Below the pieces are notes generated by a model. The model was given only the letters and a program-made list of their open reading frames with translations. It was not told where the DNA came from and ran no database searches. A program made the translations under genes and the position numbers. A stretch of 64,000 nucleotides of DNA, taken from assembly GCF_052114085.1 (NCBI RefSeq), contig NZ_JBFREB010000001.1, forward strand, positions 868,001-932,000, in the 5' to 3' direction. Positions 44,726 through 55,717 of this stretch are shown piece by piece (within the stretch, counting starts at the first letter, position 1; every line of letters begins with the position of its first letter). Origin of the DNA: Leifsonia sp052114085. GTDB taxonomy: Bacteria; Actinomycetota; Actinomycetes; Actinomycetales; Microbacteriaceae.

Positions 44726-44980
44726 ATGCCACCTCAGCGGACGGAGCGGGTGCGATCGCTCATCGTGCTCGCGCTCACTAGTGCTTCATTTGTGCTGCTC
44801 GCCATACTGTGCCTGGTGCAATGGTCGGCGCTGTCGGTTGCCGGGGTGACCGTGTCTGCAGTGATCCTGCTGACAGGGGCCGCCTTCGGCTTGGTCAGCT
44901 CTATACATGAGCTGCTTCGGCTTCTTAGGATGCCGAAGGCCCACGCAGGTCAATCGAAGGCCGACCGCGCGGACCAATAG
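44726..44980 (+). CDS. Small putative two-helix membrane protein
   Basis: The 84-residue open frame has two hydrophobic segments (residues 12-30 and 36-57) followed by a charged tail. No family is recognised and the ribosome site is weak. It converges on the sirohydrochlorin chelatase gene and overlaps its 3' end by 31 bp, which lowers confidence. Confidence 0.4.
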   Translation: MPPQRTERVRSLIVLALTSASFVLLAILCLVQWSALSVAGVTVSAVILLTGAAFGLVSSIHELLRLLRMPKAHAGQSKADRADQ

Positions 44981-45678
44981 CGGCGCAGTGCCACGTCGAT
45001 GAGTCTGCCATGGGGCGGCCCCTCGGCCCGCAGCAATGGCTCAGTGGTGCGATCTGCACCCGCGGTTGCTAACAGCCCGTGAAAGTAGCCGGGCGCAAGC
45101 ATATAACTCGAGATCGCTAGCCGTTCACCAGTCGGATGGAGGTGCCTCGCGTGCTTGACCGCGTCGTCCACGGAGGGTGTGGCGGAGCTGACGAATCCGA
45201 CGGCGATGGCCCCGGCCCAGACTTTCCCCAGTAGCGCACCAGCGCGTCTGGCGTCGTCTATTCCGGCAGGGTCGCTGGACCCTGCAACCGCGAGCACAAC
45301 TGGCTCGTCCGAGCAATGCCCGGCCTCGGCGAGGCGTTCGACAAGAACCTCCGAGAGGTGGGCATCGGGGCCGAGTGGTGCTGCGATAACAGCTCTGTGA
45401 CTGTAGGGCTCGACGGCCCCCGGTAGGTCGCGTCCAACATGGACGCCACGAGAGAGCAGCAAGGGAATTACCACAATCAAAGCCTCAGCGGGGAGCGCTG
45501 CCAACGCGACCGAGAGGCGGGGAGCCTGCACATCGACGAACGCGTGAACTGCCAAGTCGGCGTCCAGGTTCTCGTGAATCGCTGCGGCGTACCGAGACAT
45601 CGTGAGCTGACCAAGCGGGTCTGACGTACCGTGCGAGACGGTGACGACGGCGATGAGGGGTCTTCGCAGATGACGCAC
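44950..45678 (-). CDS. Sirohydrochlorin chelatase (CbiX/SirB family)
   Basis: The 242-residue protein has the CbiX/SirB hallmark VSHGTSDP near the N-terminus and a second half-domain (VVLAVAGSSDP; SYMLAPGYFHGLL) containing the second conserved His. It inserts Fe2+ into sirohydrochlorin to give siroheme, the cofactor of the sulfite reductase encoded divergently. The start is GTG 45678. Sharing a 120-bp divergent promoter region with the sulfite reductase operon supports the role in siroheme rather than cobalamin synthesis. Confidence 0.87.
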   Translation of the reverse strand: MRHLRRPLIAVVTVSHGTSDPLGQLTMSRYAAAIHENLDADLAVHAFVDVQAPRLSVALAALPAEALIVVIPLLLSRGVHVGRDLPGAVEPYSHRAVIAAPLGPDAHLSEVLVERLAEAGHCSDEPVVLAVAGSSDPAGIDDARRAGALLGKVWAGAIAVGFVSSATPSVDDAVKHARHLHPTGERLAISSYMLAPGYFHGLLATAGADRTTEPLLRAEGPPHGRLIDVALRRYWSARSAFD

Positions 45679-45798
45679 CCGCGAAGACTGGCACAGATTT
45701 CTGGATTGAGTCTAAATATTACGCTCGCCCTTCCGTTCGGTTGGAAGCGAGCCCTAGGTTCCTCCCTGATCCGCGATCGCGCGGAGGAAGGACTCTCG

Positions 45799-47511
45799 GT
45801 GACGATCTCGGAAAAGCAAACCGCCCTGGCGGCGACCCGGCAGCGTCGTCCGGACGCGCGCCCGAACGGTCAGTGGGCGGTCGATGGAAAGGCTCCGCTG
45901 AACGGCAACGAGGTGTGGAAGCAGGAGGATGGCGGGCTCGCCGTCCGTGAGCGCATCGAGCGCGTCTACGCCACCGGCGGGTTCGCGTCTATCGACCCGA
46001 CCGACCTGCACGGACGCTTCCGCTGGTGGGGGCTCTACACCCAGCGCAAGCCGGGGATCGACGGCGGCAAGACCGCGACGCTCGAGCCGCACGAGCTCGA
46101 GGACGAGTACTTCATGCTGCGGGTCCGGATCGACGGCGGGCAGCTGACGACCGCGCAGCTGCGGACCATCGCGGGCATCTCGACGGAGTTCGGACGCGAC
46201 TCGGCCGACCTGACCGACCGGCAGAACATCCAGCTGCACTGGATCCGTGTCGAGGATGTCCCGGAGATCTGGCGCCGCCTGGAGTCCGTGGGCCTCAGCA
46301 CGACGGAGGCGTGCGGGGACGTGCCGCGCGTCTTCCTCGGTTCGCCGGTCGCGGGGATCGCCGCGGACGAGTTGATCGACCCGACGCCGCTGATCGAGGA
46401 GATCGCCGACCGGTTCCTCCTCGACCCGGAGCTGGCGAACCTGCCGCGCAAGTTCAAGACCGCGATCAGCGGCCACCCGAGCCAGGATGTAGTGCACGAG
46501 ATCAACGACGTCTCCTTCGTCGTCGTGGACCACCCCGACTTCGGCGTCGGTTTCGACCTCTGGGTCGGCGGCGGCCTCTCCACGACGCCGCGCCTCGCGG
46601 AGCGGCTGGGTGCGTTCGTCCCGGCGGAGCGGGTGCCGGAGGTCTGGCACGGCGTCGTGCAGATCTTCCGCGACTACGGCTACCGCCGCCTCCGGAACAA
46701 GGCGCGCCTGAAGTTCCTGCTCGCCGACTGGGGTGTTGAGAAGTTCCGGCAGGTGCTCGAGGAGGAGTACCTGGATGCTCCGCTCGCCGACGGACCGGCA
46801 CCGGCCGCCCCAACCACTGCGGGCGACCACGTCGGGGTTCACAAGCAGAAGGACGGCCGTTACTTCATCGGGGTCACCCCGTTCGTCGGCAGGGTCTCGG
46901 GGACCACCCTCGGGCAGCTCGCCGACCTGCTGGAGCGGCACGGCTCGCAGCGACTGCGGACCACGCCGCACCAGAAGATCCTCGCGCTCGACATCCCCGA
47001 GGAGCGCGTAGAGCAGGCCGTCGCCGAGCTGGAGGAGCTGGGCCTCACCGCCCGCCCGAGCGTGTTCCGTCGCGGCACGATCGCCTGCACCGGCATCGAG
47101 TTCTGCAAGCTGGCGATCGTCGAGACGAAGGCCACCGCCACCACCGCCGTGCAGGAGCTGGAGGAACGGCTCGAGGGCCTGGACCTGCCTGCGCCGCTCA
47201 GCCTGCACGTCAACGGCTGCCCGAACTCGTGTGCGCGCATCCAGACCGCCGACATCGGGCTGAAGGGCCAGCTGCTGCCGGACGGCAATGGGGGACAGGT
47301 GCCAGGCTTCCAGGTGCACCTGGGCGGTGGACTGGCTTCCCGCGATCGCGACGAGGCCGGCCTCGGGCGAACGGTCCGTGGACTGAAGGTCACCGCCGAC
47401 GGCATCGCCGACTACGTCGAGCGCATCGTGAAGCGGTTCCTCGCCGACCGCGACGAGACCGAGACCTTCGCCGAATGGGCCCACCGGGCAGATGAGGAGG
47501 CGCTGCAATGA
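45799..47511 (+). CDS. sir: Ferredoxin-dependent sulfite reductase (SirA type)
   Basis: The 570-residue protein has two nitrite/sulfite reductase half-domains and the siroheme/4Fe-4S cysteines: CTGIEFCKLAIVETK and the later NGCPNSC. Sulfite is reduced to sulfide. Members of this form need ferredoxin rather than NADPH, in line with fprA and a ferredoxin gene downstream. GTG 45799 follows GGAGGAAGG by about 8 bases; the frame continues upstream without support. A nitrite reductase reading is unlikely given the sulfate-activation genes that follow. Confidence 0.92.
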   Translation: MTISEKQTALAATRQRRPDARPNGQWAVDGKAPLNGNEVWKQEDGGLAVRERIERVYATGGFASIDPTDLHGRFRWWGLYTQRKPGIDGGKTATLEPHELEDEYFMLRVRIDGGQLTTAQLRTIAGISTEFGRDSADLTDRQNIQLHWIRVEDVPEIWRRLESVGLSTTEACGDVPRVFLGSPVAGIAADELIDPTPLIEEIADRFLLDPELANLPRKFKTAISGHPSQDVVHEINDVSFVVVDHPDFGVGFDLWVGGGLSTTPRLAERLGAFVPAERVPEVWHGVVQIFRDYGYRRLRNKARLKFLLADWGVEKFRQVLEEEYLDAPLADGPAPAAPTTAGDHVGVHKQKDGRYFIGVTPFVGRVSGTTLGQLADLLERHGSQRLRTTPHQKILALDIPEERVEQAVAELEELGLTARPSVFRRGTIACTGIEFCKLAIVETKATATTAVQELEERLEGLDLPAPLSLHVNGCPNSCARIQTADIGLKGQLLPDGNGGQVPGFQVHLGGGLASRDRDEAGLGRTVRGLKVTADGIADYVERIVKRFLADRDETETFAEWAHRADEEALQ

Positions 47512-48248
47512 CCGCGACGAACCTGGGCAGTCCTGCGGTGCGGCCGCTCGAACTCCGTCCCGTGGCCGAGCTGCGTGCCCTCGCCGAGCGCGGGGCCCGC
47601 GAGCTGGAGAACGCGACTGCGCAGGAGCTCGTCGCCTGGGTCGCCGAGAACTTCCGCGTGGAGCGCACGGCGGTCGCCTGCTCGATGGCCGATGCCGTCC
47701 TCCCGCACGTCGTCGCGTCGGCGCTGCCCGGCGTGGACGTGCTCTTCCTCGACACCGGCTACCACTTCGTGGAGACCTACGTGACGCGTGACGAGGTCGC
47801 CCGGGCGCTCGACGTGCGCGTGGTGGACGTGACGCCTGTGCAGACCGTGGCCGAGCAGGACGCGGAATTCGGCGCCGAACTGTTCTCCCGGGATCCGAAC
47901 CTGTGCTGCGCCCGCCGCAAGGTGGAGCCCCTGCGACGCTCCTTGGCCGGTTACGAGCTGTGGTTCACCGGCATGCGCCGCGAGGAGGCGCCGACTCGGA
48001 CCGCGACACCGCTCATCAGCTGGGATGAGAAGAACGGCCTGGTGAAGGTGAACCCGCTCGCCGCGTGGACGTTCGACGAACTCCTCGACTACGCCACCGA
48101 GAACGCCGTGCCCCTCAACCTGCTCCTTTCCAATGGGTACCCGTCGATCGGCTGCGAGCCGTGCACGAAGCCCGTCGCCGAAGGCGAAGACCCGCGCTCC
48201 GGCCGCTGGGCCGGCCTCGCCAAGACCGAATGCGGACTGCACCAATGA
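47508..48248 (+). CDS. cysH: Adenylyl-sulfate reductase (CysH)
   Basis: The 246-residue protein has the PAPS-reductase fold and the catalytic-Cys tail KTECGLH. The CC pair in LCCARRKVEPL together with CEPC marks the 4Fe-4S form that reduces APS rather than PAPS. It produces sulfite for the upstream sulfite reductase. It overlaps the neighbours by 4 bases on both sides. Confidence 0.92.
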   Translation: MTATNLGSPAVRPLELRPVAELRALAERGARELENATAQELVAWVAENFRVERTAVACSMADAVLPHVVASALPGVDVLFLDTGYHFVETYVTRDEVARALDVRVVDVTPVQTVAEQDAEFGAELFSRDPNLCCARRKVEPLRRSLAGYELWFTGMRREEAPTRTATPLISWDEKNGLVKVNPLAAWTFDELLDYATENAVPLNLLLSNGYPSIGCEPCTKPVAEGEDPRSGRWAGLAKTECGLHQ

Positions 48249-49165
48249 GCATCAGCACAGCGATCACCCGCCTCCCGCTGGGCCACCTCGACCAGCTCGA
48301 GAGCGAAGCGATCCACATCATCCGCGAGGTGGCCGCCGAGTTCGAGCGGCCCGTGCTGCTGTTCTCCGGCGGCAAGGACTCCGTGGTCGTCCTCCACCTG
48401 GCCGCGAAGGCGTTCTGGCCGGCGCGTATCCCGTTCTCGCTGCTCCATGTGGACACCGGGCACAACTTCCCGGAGGTCCTCGACTTCCGCGACCGGACCG
48501 CGGAGCGCTTCGGCATCCCCCTCGCGGTGGCCCAGGTGCAGGACTACATCGACGACGGCCGGCTTTCCGAGCGCGCCGACGGCACCAGGAACCCGCTGCA
48601 GACCGTCCCGCTGCTCGACGCGATCGAGGCCGGCCGTCACGACGCCGTCTTCGGCGGCGCTCGCCGCGACGAGGACAAGGCCCGGGCGAAAGAGCGCATC
48701 TTCTCGCTGCGAGACGGCTTCGGCCAGTGGGACCCGCGCAACCAGCGGCCCGAGCTGTGGAGCCTGTACAACGGCCGACACACTCCCGGTCAGCACGTGC
48801 GCGTGTTTCCCATCAGCAACTGGACCGAGCTGGACATCTGGCGCTACATCGAGCGCGAAGGCATCGAGCTGCCCTCGCTTTACTACGCGCACGAGCGTGA
48901 GGTCTTCGCTCGCGACGGGATGTGGCGAGCGGTCGGCGAGGTCTCCCCGGCCGACCGCGGCGAGACGGTGGAGCGCCGGCTGGTGCGCTACCGCACCGTG
49001 GGCGACATGAGCTGCACGGGCGCGGTGGAGTCGGACGCCCTCGACGTCGCAGCCGTGGTGCGCGAGGTGGCCGCCTCCACTCTCAGCGAGCGTGGCGCGA
49101 CCCGGGCGGACGACCGCATCTCCGAGGCCGCCATGGAAGACCGCAAACGACAGGGATACTTCTGA
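48245..49165 (+). CDS. cysD: Sulfate adenylyltransferase subunit 2
   Basis: The 306-residue protein has the ATP pyrophosphatase loop LLFSGGKDSVVVLH and CysD motifs (HVDTGHNFPEV, FGGARRDEDKARAKER). With CysN it makes APS from sulfate and ATP. ATG 48245 overlaps the cysH stop (ATGA); the longer open frame upstream lies within cysH. Confidence 0.95.
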   Translation: MSISTAITRLPLGHLDQLESEAIHIIREVAAEFERPVLLFSGGKDSVVVLHLAAKAFWPARIPFSLLHVDTGHNFPEVLDFRDRTAERFGIPLAVAQVQDYIDDGRLSERADGTRNPLQTVPLLDAIEAGRHDAVFGGARRDEDKARAKERIFSLRDGFGQWDPRNQRPELWSLYNGRHTPGQHVRVFPISNWTELDIWRYIEREGIELPSLYYAHEREVFARDGMWRAVGEVSPADRGETVERRLVRYRTVGDMSCTGAVESDALDVAAVVREVAASTLSERGATRADDRISEAAMEDRKRQGYF

Positions 49166-50532
49166 TGACGCTGCAACTCGACGACGACCTCCGGGCCGAC
49201 AGCGCGACGGCGGTGCGCGGCACCCTGTTCCGGTTCGCGACCGCCGGCTCAGTGGACGACGGCAAGTCGACCCTGGTCGGCCGGCTGCTGCACGACTCCA
49301 AAGCGATCCTCGCCGATCACCTCGCCTCGGTCGAGCGCACCTCCCGGGAGCGCGGCTTCGGCGGCGAGTCGGGCGGGCTCGACCTCGCGCTGTTCACGGA
49401 TGGCCTCCGCGCCGAGCGCGAGCAGGGCATCACGATCGACGTCGCCTACCGGTACTTCGCGACGGACGCACGGTCGTTCATCCTCGCCGACTGCCCGGGG
49501 CACGTGCAGTACACCCGCAACATGGTCACGGGGGCCACGACGGCGGACGCCGTGGTGCTGCTCGTGGATGCGCGCCACGGCGTACTGGAGCAGACCCGCC
49601 GCCACCTGGCGGTGATCAGCCTGTTGCGCGTTCCTCACGTGATCGTGGCGATCAACAAGATCGATCTAATCGACTTCGACGCCGCCCGGGTACAGGCTGT
49701 CAGCGACGACCTCGCCGAGGTCGCAGACGGCCTGGGCATCCCGTTCCTCCACATCGTGCCGGTGTGCGCGGTGGACGGCGACAACGTCGCAGAGCGCTCG
49801 CCCCGGACCCCGTGGTATCGCGGGCCGGCGCTGCTCGAGCTGCTGGAGTCGCTGCCGACCGCAGACCAGCTCGAGGCGGTCACCGAGGAACTCAGGTTGC
49901 CGGTGCAGCTCGTGCTGCGTCCGCAGGGGGCGCTCGCCACCGGGCTGGACGCCGCCGCGCTCGACCCCGCCGAGTACCGGGACTACCGCTCGGCTGCTGG
50001 ACGCATCGCCTCCGGAAGCGTCGCGGTGGGCGACCGCGTGAGCATCCACCCGGGCGGGGCGACATCGGTCGTGACCCGCATCGACGTGGCCGGCCGGAGC
50101 GTCGCCTCCGCGCGGGCGCCGCAGTCGGCCGCGGTGAGTCTCGCGGACGACCTCGACCTGGCTCGCGGTGCGCTCATCGCCGCGGCGGGCAGCCTCCCGG
50201 AGCCGCAGTCCGAGGTGACGGCCGAGGTGTTCTGGCTGGACGCCTCCCGCGGCGTACCCGGAGCTCGACTGCTCCTGAAGTGGGGGACCAGCACCGTCCA
50301 GGCCCGCCTGACCGAGATCGAGGGCCGACGTGACCTCGCGACCCTTCACGTCGTGCCCGCCGATGCCCTCGAGGCGAACGACATCGGGCACGTCACCCTC
50401 CGGACGGCGGAAGCCCTGCCCTTCGAGCCGTACGCCGACAACCGGCAGACCGGCGCGTTCCTCCTCATCGACCCGCAGTCCGGCGCGACCCTCGCGGCCG
50501 GAATCGTCTCAGGAAAGGACCAGCGTGCGTAA
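49165..50532 (+). CDS. cysN: Sulfate adenylyltransferase subunit 1 (GTPase)
   Basis: The 455-residue protein is an EF-Tu-like GTPase with G1 GSVDDGKST, G3 DCPGH and G4 NKID motifs and the CysN beta-barrel C-terminus. GTP hydrolysis drives APS synthesis. It has no fused APS kinase, consistent with a direct APS reduction route. The ATG shares one base with the cysD stop. Confidence 0.95.
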   Translation: MTLQLDDDLRADSATAVRGTLFRFATAGSVDDGKSTLVGRLLHDSKAILADHLASVERTSRERGFGGESGGLDLALFTDGLRAEREQGITIDVAYRYFATDARSFILADCPGHVQYTRNMVTGATTADAVVLLVDARHGVLEQTRRHLAVISLLRVPHVIVAINKIDLIDFDAARVQAVSDDLAEVADGLGIPFLHIVPVCAVDGDNVAERSPRTPWYRGPALLELLESLPTADQLEAVTEELRLPVQLVLRPQGALATGLDAAALDPAEYRDYRSAAGRIASGSVAVGDRVSIHPGGATSVVTRIDVAGRSVASARAPQSAAVSLADDLDLARGALIAAAGSLPEPQSEVTAEVFWLDASRGVPGARLLLKWGTSTVQARLTEIEGRRDLATLHVVPADALEANDIGHVTLRTAEALPFEPYADNRQTGAFLLIDPQSGATLAAGIVSGKDQRA

Positions 50533-51574
50533 CCCGCTCCGCATCGTCACCGTACTTCTGCTCGCCGCGACCGGAGCCGCCCTGACCGGCTGCTCGGCCC
50601 CCGCGGTGAGTGCGGAGTCCACGCCCGCTGCCGCCATCCGGGTCGGCTACTTCGACAACCTGACACACGCGCCCGCGCTCGTCGGCATCCACGACGGCCT
50701 CCTGCAGAAAGCGCTCGGGAAGACGAAGCTGCAGACCACGCAGTTCAACGCCGGCCCCGCGGAGATCGAAGCGCTCAGCGCGGGCGCGATCGATGCCGCC
50801 TACATCGGACCGAGCCCGGCCATCAACTCCTACCTGAAGAGCAAAGGCCAGTCGCTGAAGATCGTCTCGGGCGTGGCGACCGGCGGCGCAGCCCTGGTGG
50901 TCGCCGACGGCATTTCATCCGCAGCCGACCTCAAGGGCAAGACGATCGCGTCGCCGCAGCTCGGCAACACGCAGGATGTGGCGCTGCGGTACTGGCTGAA
51001 CAAGCAGGGGCTGAAGACCTCGCTGACCGGCGGCGGGGATGTCACCATCGCGCCGACGGACAACGCTCAGGCACTGACGCTGTTCCAGGCCGGGAAACTC
51101 GACGGCGCCTGGGTGCCGGAGCCCTGGGTGTCGCGGTTCGTGGTGGATGCCAAGGCGAAGGTCCTGGTCGACGAGGCGTCGCAGTGGCCGGGGGGACGTT
51201 TCCCGACCACCGTGCTCGCTGTCTCCTCCACGTTCTTCAACGCGCACCCGCAGACTGTGAAGGCGCTGGTGCAGGGGAACGCGGACGCGGTCGCCGCCCT
51301 GAAGAACCCGGCTTCCGCCGCGACCGACATCAACGCGCAGCTGAAGGCGGACACCGGCAAGACGCTGGAGAACGCCGTGATCCTGCGGGCACTGGACCAC
51401 GTCGCCTTCGACACCGACCCGGATGCCGCGGCGTTCAGCACGCTGGCGAAGCACGCGAGCGCGGTCGGGCTGTCGACCCCCGGCTCGCTGAAGGGCCTCT
51501 TCGACCTGACGGCGCTCAACACCGTCCGCAGCGCGGCCGGGCAGAAGGCCGGCCCGTCCGGCGGTCTGGGGTAG
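50525..51574 (+). CDS. Aliphatic sulfonate/sulfate-ester ABC binding lipoprotein (SsuA-like)
   Basis: The 349-residue protein has a signal peptide with lipobox ALTGC (Cys23) and an SsuA/NMT1-type binding fold (IRVGYFDNLTHAPALVGIHDGLL; AYIGPSPAINSYL). It should bind sulfonates, sulfate esters or a related sulfur source. The GTG start overlaps the cysN stop by 8 bases, so it is cotranscribed with sulfate activation. Sulfate itself is possible, since no CysPTWA set is seen. Confidence 0.85.
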   Translation: MRNPLRIVTVLLLAATGAALTGCSAPAVSAESTPAAAIRVGYFDNLTHAPALVGIHDGLLQKALGKTKLQTTQFNAGPAEIEALSAGAIDAAYIGPSPAINSYLKSKGQSLKIVSGVATGGAALVVADGISSAADLKGKTIASPQLGNTQDVALRYWLNKQGLKTSLTGGGDVTIAPTDNAQALTLFQAGKLDGAWVPEPWVSRFVVDAKAKVLVDEASQWPGGRFPTTVLAVSSTFFNAHPQTVKALVQGNADAVAALKNPASAATDINAQLKADTGKTLENAVILRALDHVAFDTDPDAAAFSTLAKHASAVGLSTPGSLKGLFDLTALNTVRSAAGQKAGPSGGLG

Positions 51575-51579
51575 GCATC

Positions 51580-52332
51580 GTGAACGACCTGGACCGCTCG
51601 GCCGTCACCCTCACCGGGGTGAGCAAGCGCTTCGGCGCTGCCGCTCCGGTGGTGCTCGACGGTGTCGACCTGCGCATCGCCGACGGCGAGTTCCTGTGCC
51701 TGCTGGGGGCGTCGGGATGCGGCAAGTCGACCATCCTGAATCTCATCGCCGGGCTCGAGCAGCCGACGGCGGGCGAGATCGCGGTGCCGAGCGGTGCGGT
51801 CGCGATGATGTTCCAGGATGCGGCTCTGCTGCCCTGGCTGACCGCGCGGAGGAACGTGCAGCTCGCCCTGGAGCTGGCCGGAACGCCGCGCGAACAGCGG
51901 AGCGCTCGCACCGACGAACTTCTGGAACTGGTCTCCCTCTCGCACGCCGCCGATCGGCGTCCGCACGAACTCTCCGGGGGGATGCGCCAGCGCGTCGCAC
52001 TCGCCCGCGCGCTCGCGCAGGACCGGCACGTGCTGCTGATGGACGAACCGTTCGCCGCGGTCGACGCGATCACCCGAGACCTGCTGCACGTGGAGCTGGA
52101 GCGGATCTGGCGACAGACCGGCCGCACCGTCGTGTTCGTCACCCACAACATCCGGGAGGCGCTGCGGCTCGGACAGCGGATCGTGCTCCTGAGCTCCCGC
52201 CCCGGTCGCGTCGCCGCCGAGTGGGACGTTCCCGCCGCGGTGCGTTCGGGCACGGACCCCGTCGAGGCCGCGCGCCTGGACGACGAGATCACCCGCCGGC
52301 TGCGAGAGGAGCTGATCCGCAATGCCGCCTGA
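51580..52332 (+). CDS. ABC transporter ATPase (SsuB/TauB-like)
   Basis: The 250-residue protein is a single ABC cassette with Walker A GASGCGKST, Q-loop MFQDAALLPWL, signature LSGGMRQR and Walker B VLLMDEP. The LLPWLT motif is typical of the nitrate/sulfonate/taurine group. GTG 51580 lies 5 bases after the binding-protein stop. Confidence 0.9.
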   Translation: MNDLDRSAVTLTGVSKRFGAAAPVVLDGVDLRIADGEFLCLLGASGCGKSTILNLIAGLEQPTAGEIAVPSGAVAMMFQDAALLPWLTARRNVQLALELAGTPREQRSARTDELLELVSLSHAADRRPHELSGGMRQRVALARALAQDRHVLLMDEPFAAVDAITRDLLHVELERIWRQTGRTVVFVTHNIREALRLGQRIVLLSSRPGRVAAEWDVPAAVRSGTDPVEAARLDDEITRRLREELIRNAA

Positions 52333-53229
52333 ATCGATCGTGACCGGAAGCATCGCGAGCCCGCCCGTCCGCAGCGAGGTCTCCCAACTGCACGCTCTGG
52401 AGGCGGGGCTCGACTCCCTCCAGACCGCTCCCGAGACGGCGCCGCGCCGCGCTCGCCGCATCGTGCGATCCGCCCTTCCCACCACCGTGCTGATCGTGGC
52501 GGCGCTGATCGCGTGGCAGGTGTACACGGTCGTCGCCCACCCGCGCCCCGACCTCTCGCCCGGGCCGGCCGATGTCCTGTCGGCTCTCGGCAGCGCCGTA
52601 AGTTCCGGCCGCCTGCTGACCGCGATCGGCACCAGTCTCGGTCGAGGAGGCAGCGGCTTCCTGCTTGCCGCGCTGATCGCCACCCCGCTCGGTCTGCTCC
52701 TCGCCGAGGTGCGCTGGCTGCGCCGGGCGGTCGGGCCGATCCTCTCCGGACTCCAAGTGCTGCCCTCGGTCGCGTGGGTGCCCGCCGCGATTCTCTGGTT
52801 CGGGCTCACGGATGCTGCCGTCTACTTCGTCGTGCTGCTCGGCGCCATCCCGTCGATCGTCAACGGGCTCCTCTCCGGCGTCGATCAGGTCCCCCCGCAG
52901 CTGCGACGTGTGGGCGTCGTCCTGGGCGCGTCGCGTCGCCAGCTGCAGACCCGCATCCTGTTCCCGGCCGCGCTGCCGGGCTATGTCGGCGGGCTGCGCC
53001 AAGGCTGGGCGTTCGCCTGGCGGTCGCTGATGGCGGCGGAGGTCATCGCGAGCTCGCTCGGTTTCGGCCTGGGGTCGATGCTCGAACAGAACCGCGAACT
53101 CGCCGACCTGCCCTCCGTGCTGGCGACGATTCTCACCATCCTGGTCGTGGGCATCGTGGTCGAGCTGCTCGTCTTCGCACCCCTCGAGCGAACGCTGCTG
53201 CGCCGGCGCGGGCTGGCGGGAGGGACCCG

Positions 53230-53233
<4 letters not shown>
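52322..53233 (+). CDS. ABC transporter permease (SsuC-like)
   Basis: The 303-residue protein has about six membrane segments and the SsuC/TauC EAA region (VGVVLGASRRQLQTRILFPAALP). The hydrophilic N-terminal extension of some 50 residues is longer than usual. ATG 52322 overlaps the ATPase stop and its own stop overlaps cobA (ATGA). Confidence 0.9.
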
Positions 53234-54002
<769 letters not shown>

Positions 54003-54006
<4 letters not shown>

Positions 54007-55391
54007 CCCGACCGTTCCGAGTGGCCGTCGTCGGTGCCGGACCCGCCGGCATCTACGCAGGCAACATCCTCCGGACCCGAGCGCTCGATGCCGGCATCGA
54101 CGTCCGGATCGATCTGTTCGAATCCCTTCCCGCTCCCTACGGTCTGATCCGCTACGGCGTGGCCCCCGACCACCCGCGCATCAAGGGGATCGTGACCTCG
54201 CTGCACGACATGCTGGCGGACGGCTCCGTCCGTCTGATCGGCAACGTCGAGGTGGGCGCCGACATCACCGTCGACGAGCTGCAGTCGCTCTACCACGCGG
54301 TCATCTTCGCCACCGGCGCCCAGCGCGACGCTGTGGTGGAGCTCCCCGGACTCGACCTCCCGGGAAGCTTCGGTGCCGCCGACTTCGTCTCCTGGTATGA
54401 CGGCCACCCCGACGTGCCGCGGCAGTGGCCTCTCGAGGCCGCCCAGGTCGCGGTGCTCGGCAACGGCAACGTCGCGCTCGACGTGGCACGCGTGCTGGCG
54501 AAGCACCCGGCCGACCTGCTGACGACGGACATCCCGGACAACGTCTACGCCGGTCTGGCCGCGTCGCCGGTGCAGGATGTGCACGTCTTCGGCCGCCGTG
54601 GCCCTGAAGACATCAAGTTCACCCCGATCGAGCTGCGCGAACTCGGCGAGGTTCCCGGCGTCGACATCGTCCTCTACGACGAAGACTTCGACCGCCGCGA
54701 CGAGGACGCCACGACCGGTGAGCGCCGCGCCGCCGGCAACCAGGCCAAGGTGATGGCGCGCATCCTTCAGTCGTGGCGCGATCGCGAGTCCACGGGTGCG
54801 CCCCGCCGCCTGCACCTGCACTTCTGGCACAAGCCGGTCGAGCTGCTCGGCGAGGAGGCCGTCACCGGGATCCGGTTCGAGCGCACCGAGCCGGACGGCC
54901 AGGGCGGCATGCGCGGCACCGGCGAACTGCGCGACTACGACGTGCAGGCCGTCTACCGGGCCATCGGATATCGCGGCACCCCGGTCCGCGACCTTCCGTT
55001 CGACGAGGCGGCAGGAGTCATCCCCAACGACGGCGGTCGCGTCCTCGACGGCGGCGCACCCGTGCCCGGCCTGTACGCGACCGGCTGGATCAAGCGCGGA
55101 CCGGTCGGCCTCATCGGTCACACCAAGGGGGACGCCGGAGAGACGATCGAGAAGCTGCTGGAGGACTACGACCTCCTCGCCGACAGCCCAGCTGCCGACG
55201 ACGACAGCGTGCTCGAATTCCTGGAGTCGCGCGGGGTTCGCTACACGACCTGGGAGGGGTGGCTCGCCCTCGACGCCCACGAGCGCGCCCTGGGCGACGG
55301 CTTCGTCGGGGAGGTCGTCCGTGAGCGGGTCAAGGTCGTCTCCCGCGACGAGCAGGTCGCCATCTCGAACCGCCAGGTGATCGTCCGATGA
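54003..55391 (+). CDS. fprA: Ferredoxin/flavodoxin-NADP reductase (FprA type)
   Basis: The 462-residue flavoprotein has an N-terminal FAD site (VAVVGAGPAGIYAG), the FESLPAPYGLIRYGVAPDH signature of adrenodoxin reductase-like proteins, and an NADPH site (VLGNGNVALDVAR). It passes electrons from NADPH to the ferredoxin encoded next, and so to sulfite reductase. It overlaps the neighbours by 4 bases. Confidence 0.95.
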
Positions 55392-55717
55392 CCTACGTCA
55401 TCGCGCTGCCCTGCGTGGACGTGAAGGACCGCGCCTGTATCGACGAGTGCCCGGTCGACTGCATCTACGAGGGCGAGCGCTCGCTCTACATCAACGTCGA
55501 GGAGTGCGTCGACTGCGGCGCGTGCGAGCCGGTCTGCCCGGTGGAGGCGATCTACTACGAAGACGATCTTCCCGAGGAGTGGGCTGAGTACCACGCCGCG
55601 AACGTCGAATTCTTCAGCGAACTCGGCAACCCGGGCGGCGCCTCCAAAGTCTCCCCGCAGCCGTACGACCACCCGCTGATCGCCGCGCTGCCCGTGCAGG
55701 GGGTCGCGCATGCCTGA
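55388..55717 (+). CDS. fdxA: 7Fe ferredoxin
   Basis: The 109-residue protein has two Cys clusters typical of 3Fe-4S/4Fe-4S ferredoxins: CIDECPVDCIYEG and CVDCGACEPVCPVEAIYYEDD. It is the likely electron carrier between FprA and the sulfite reductase of this operon. It overlaps the next gene by 8 bases. Confidence 0.95.
   Translation: MTYVIALPCVDVKDRACIDECPVDCIYEGERSLYINVEECVDCGACEPVCPVEAIYYEDDLPEEWAEYHAANVEFFSELGNPGGASKVSPQPYDHPLIAALPVQGVAHA

Noticed and set aside
44262..44781. Overlapping open frames on both strands before the small membrane gene
   Set aside because: They overlap each other, lack start signals and show no recognisable protein features.
45754..47508. Long minus-strand open frame (584 codons) opposite the sulfite reductase gene
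   Set aside because: It is a high-GC antisense shadow of a clearly recognised enzyme; the translation is Arg/Glu/Val-rich with no domain or ribosome site.
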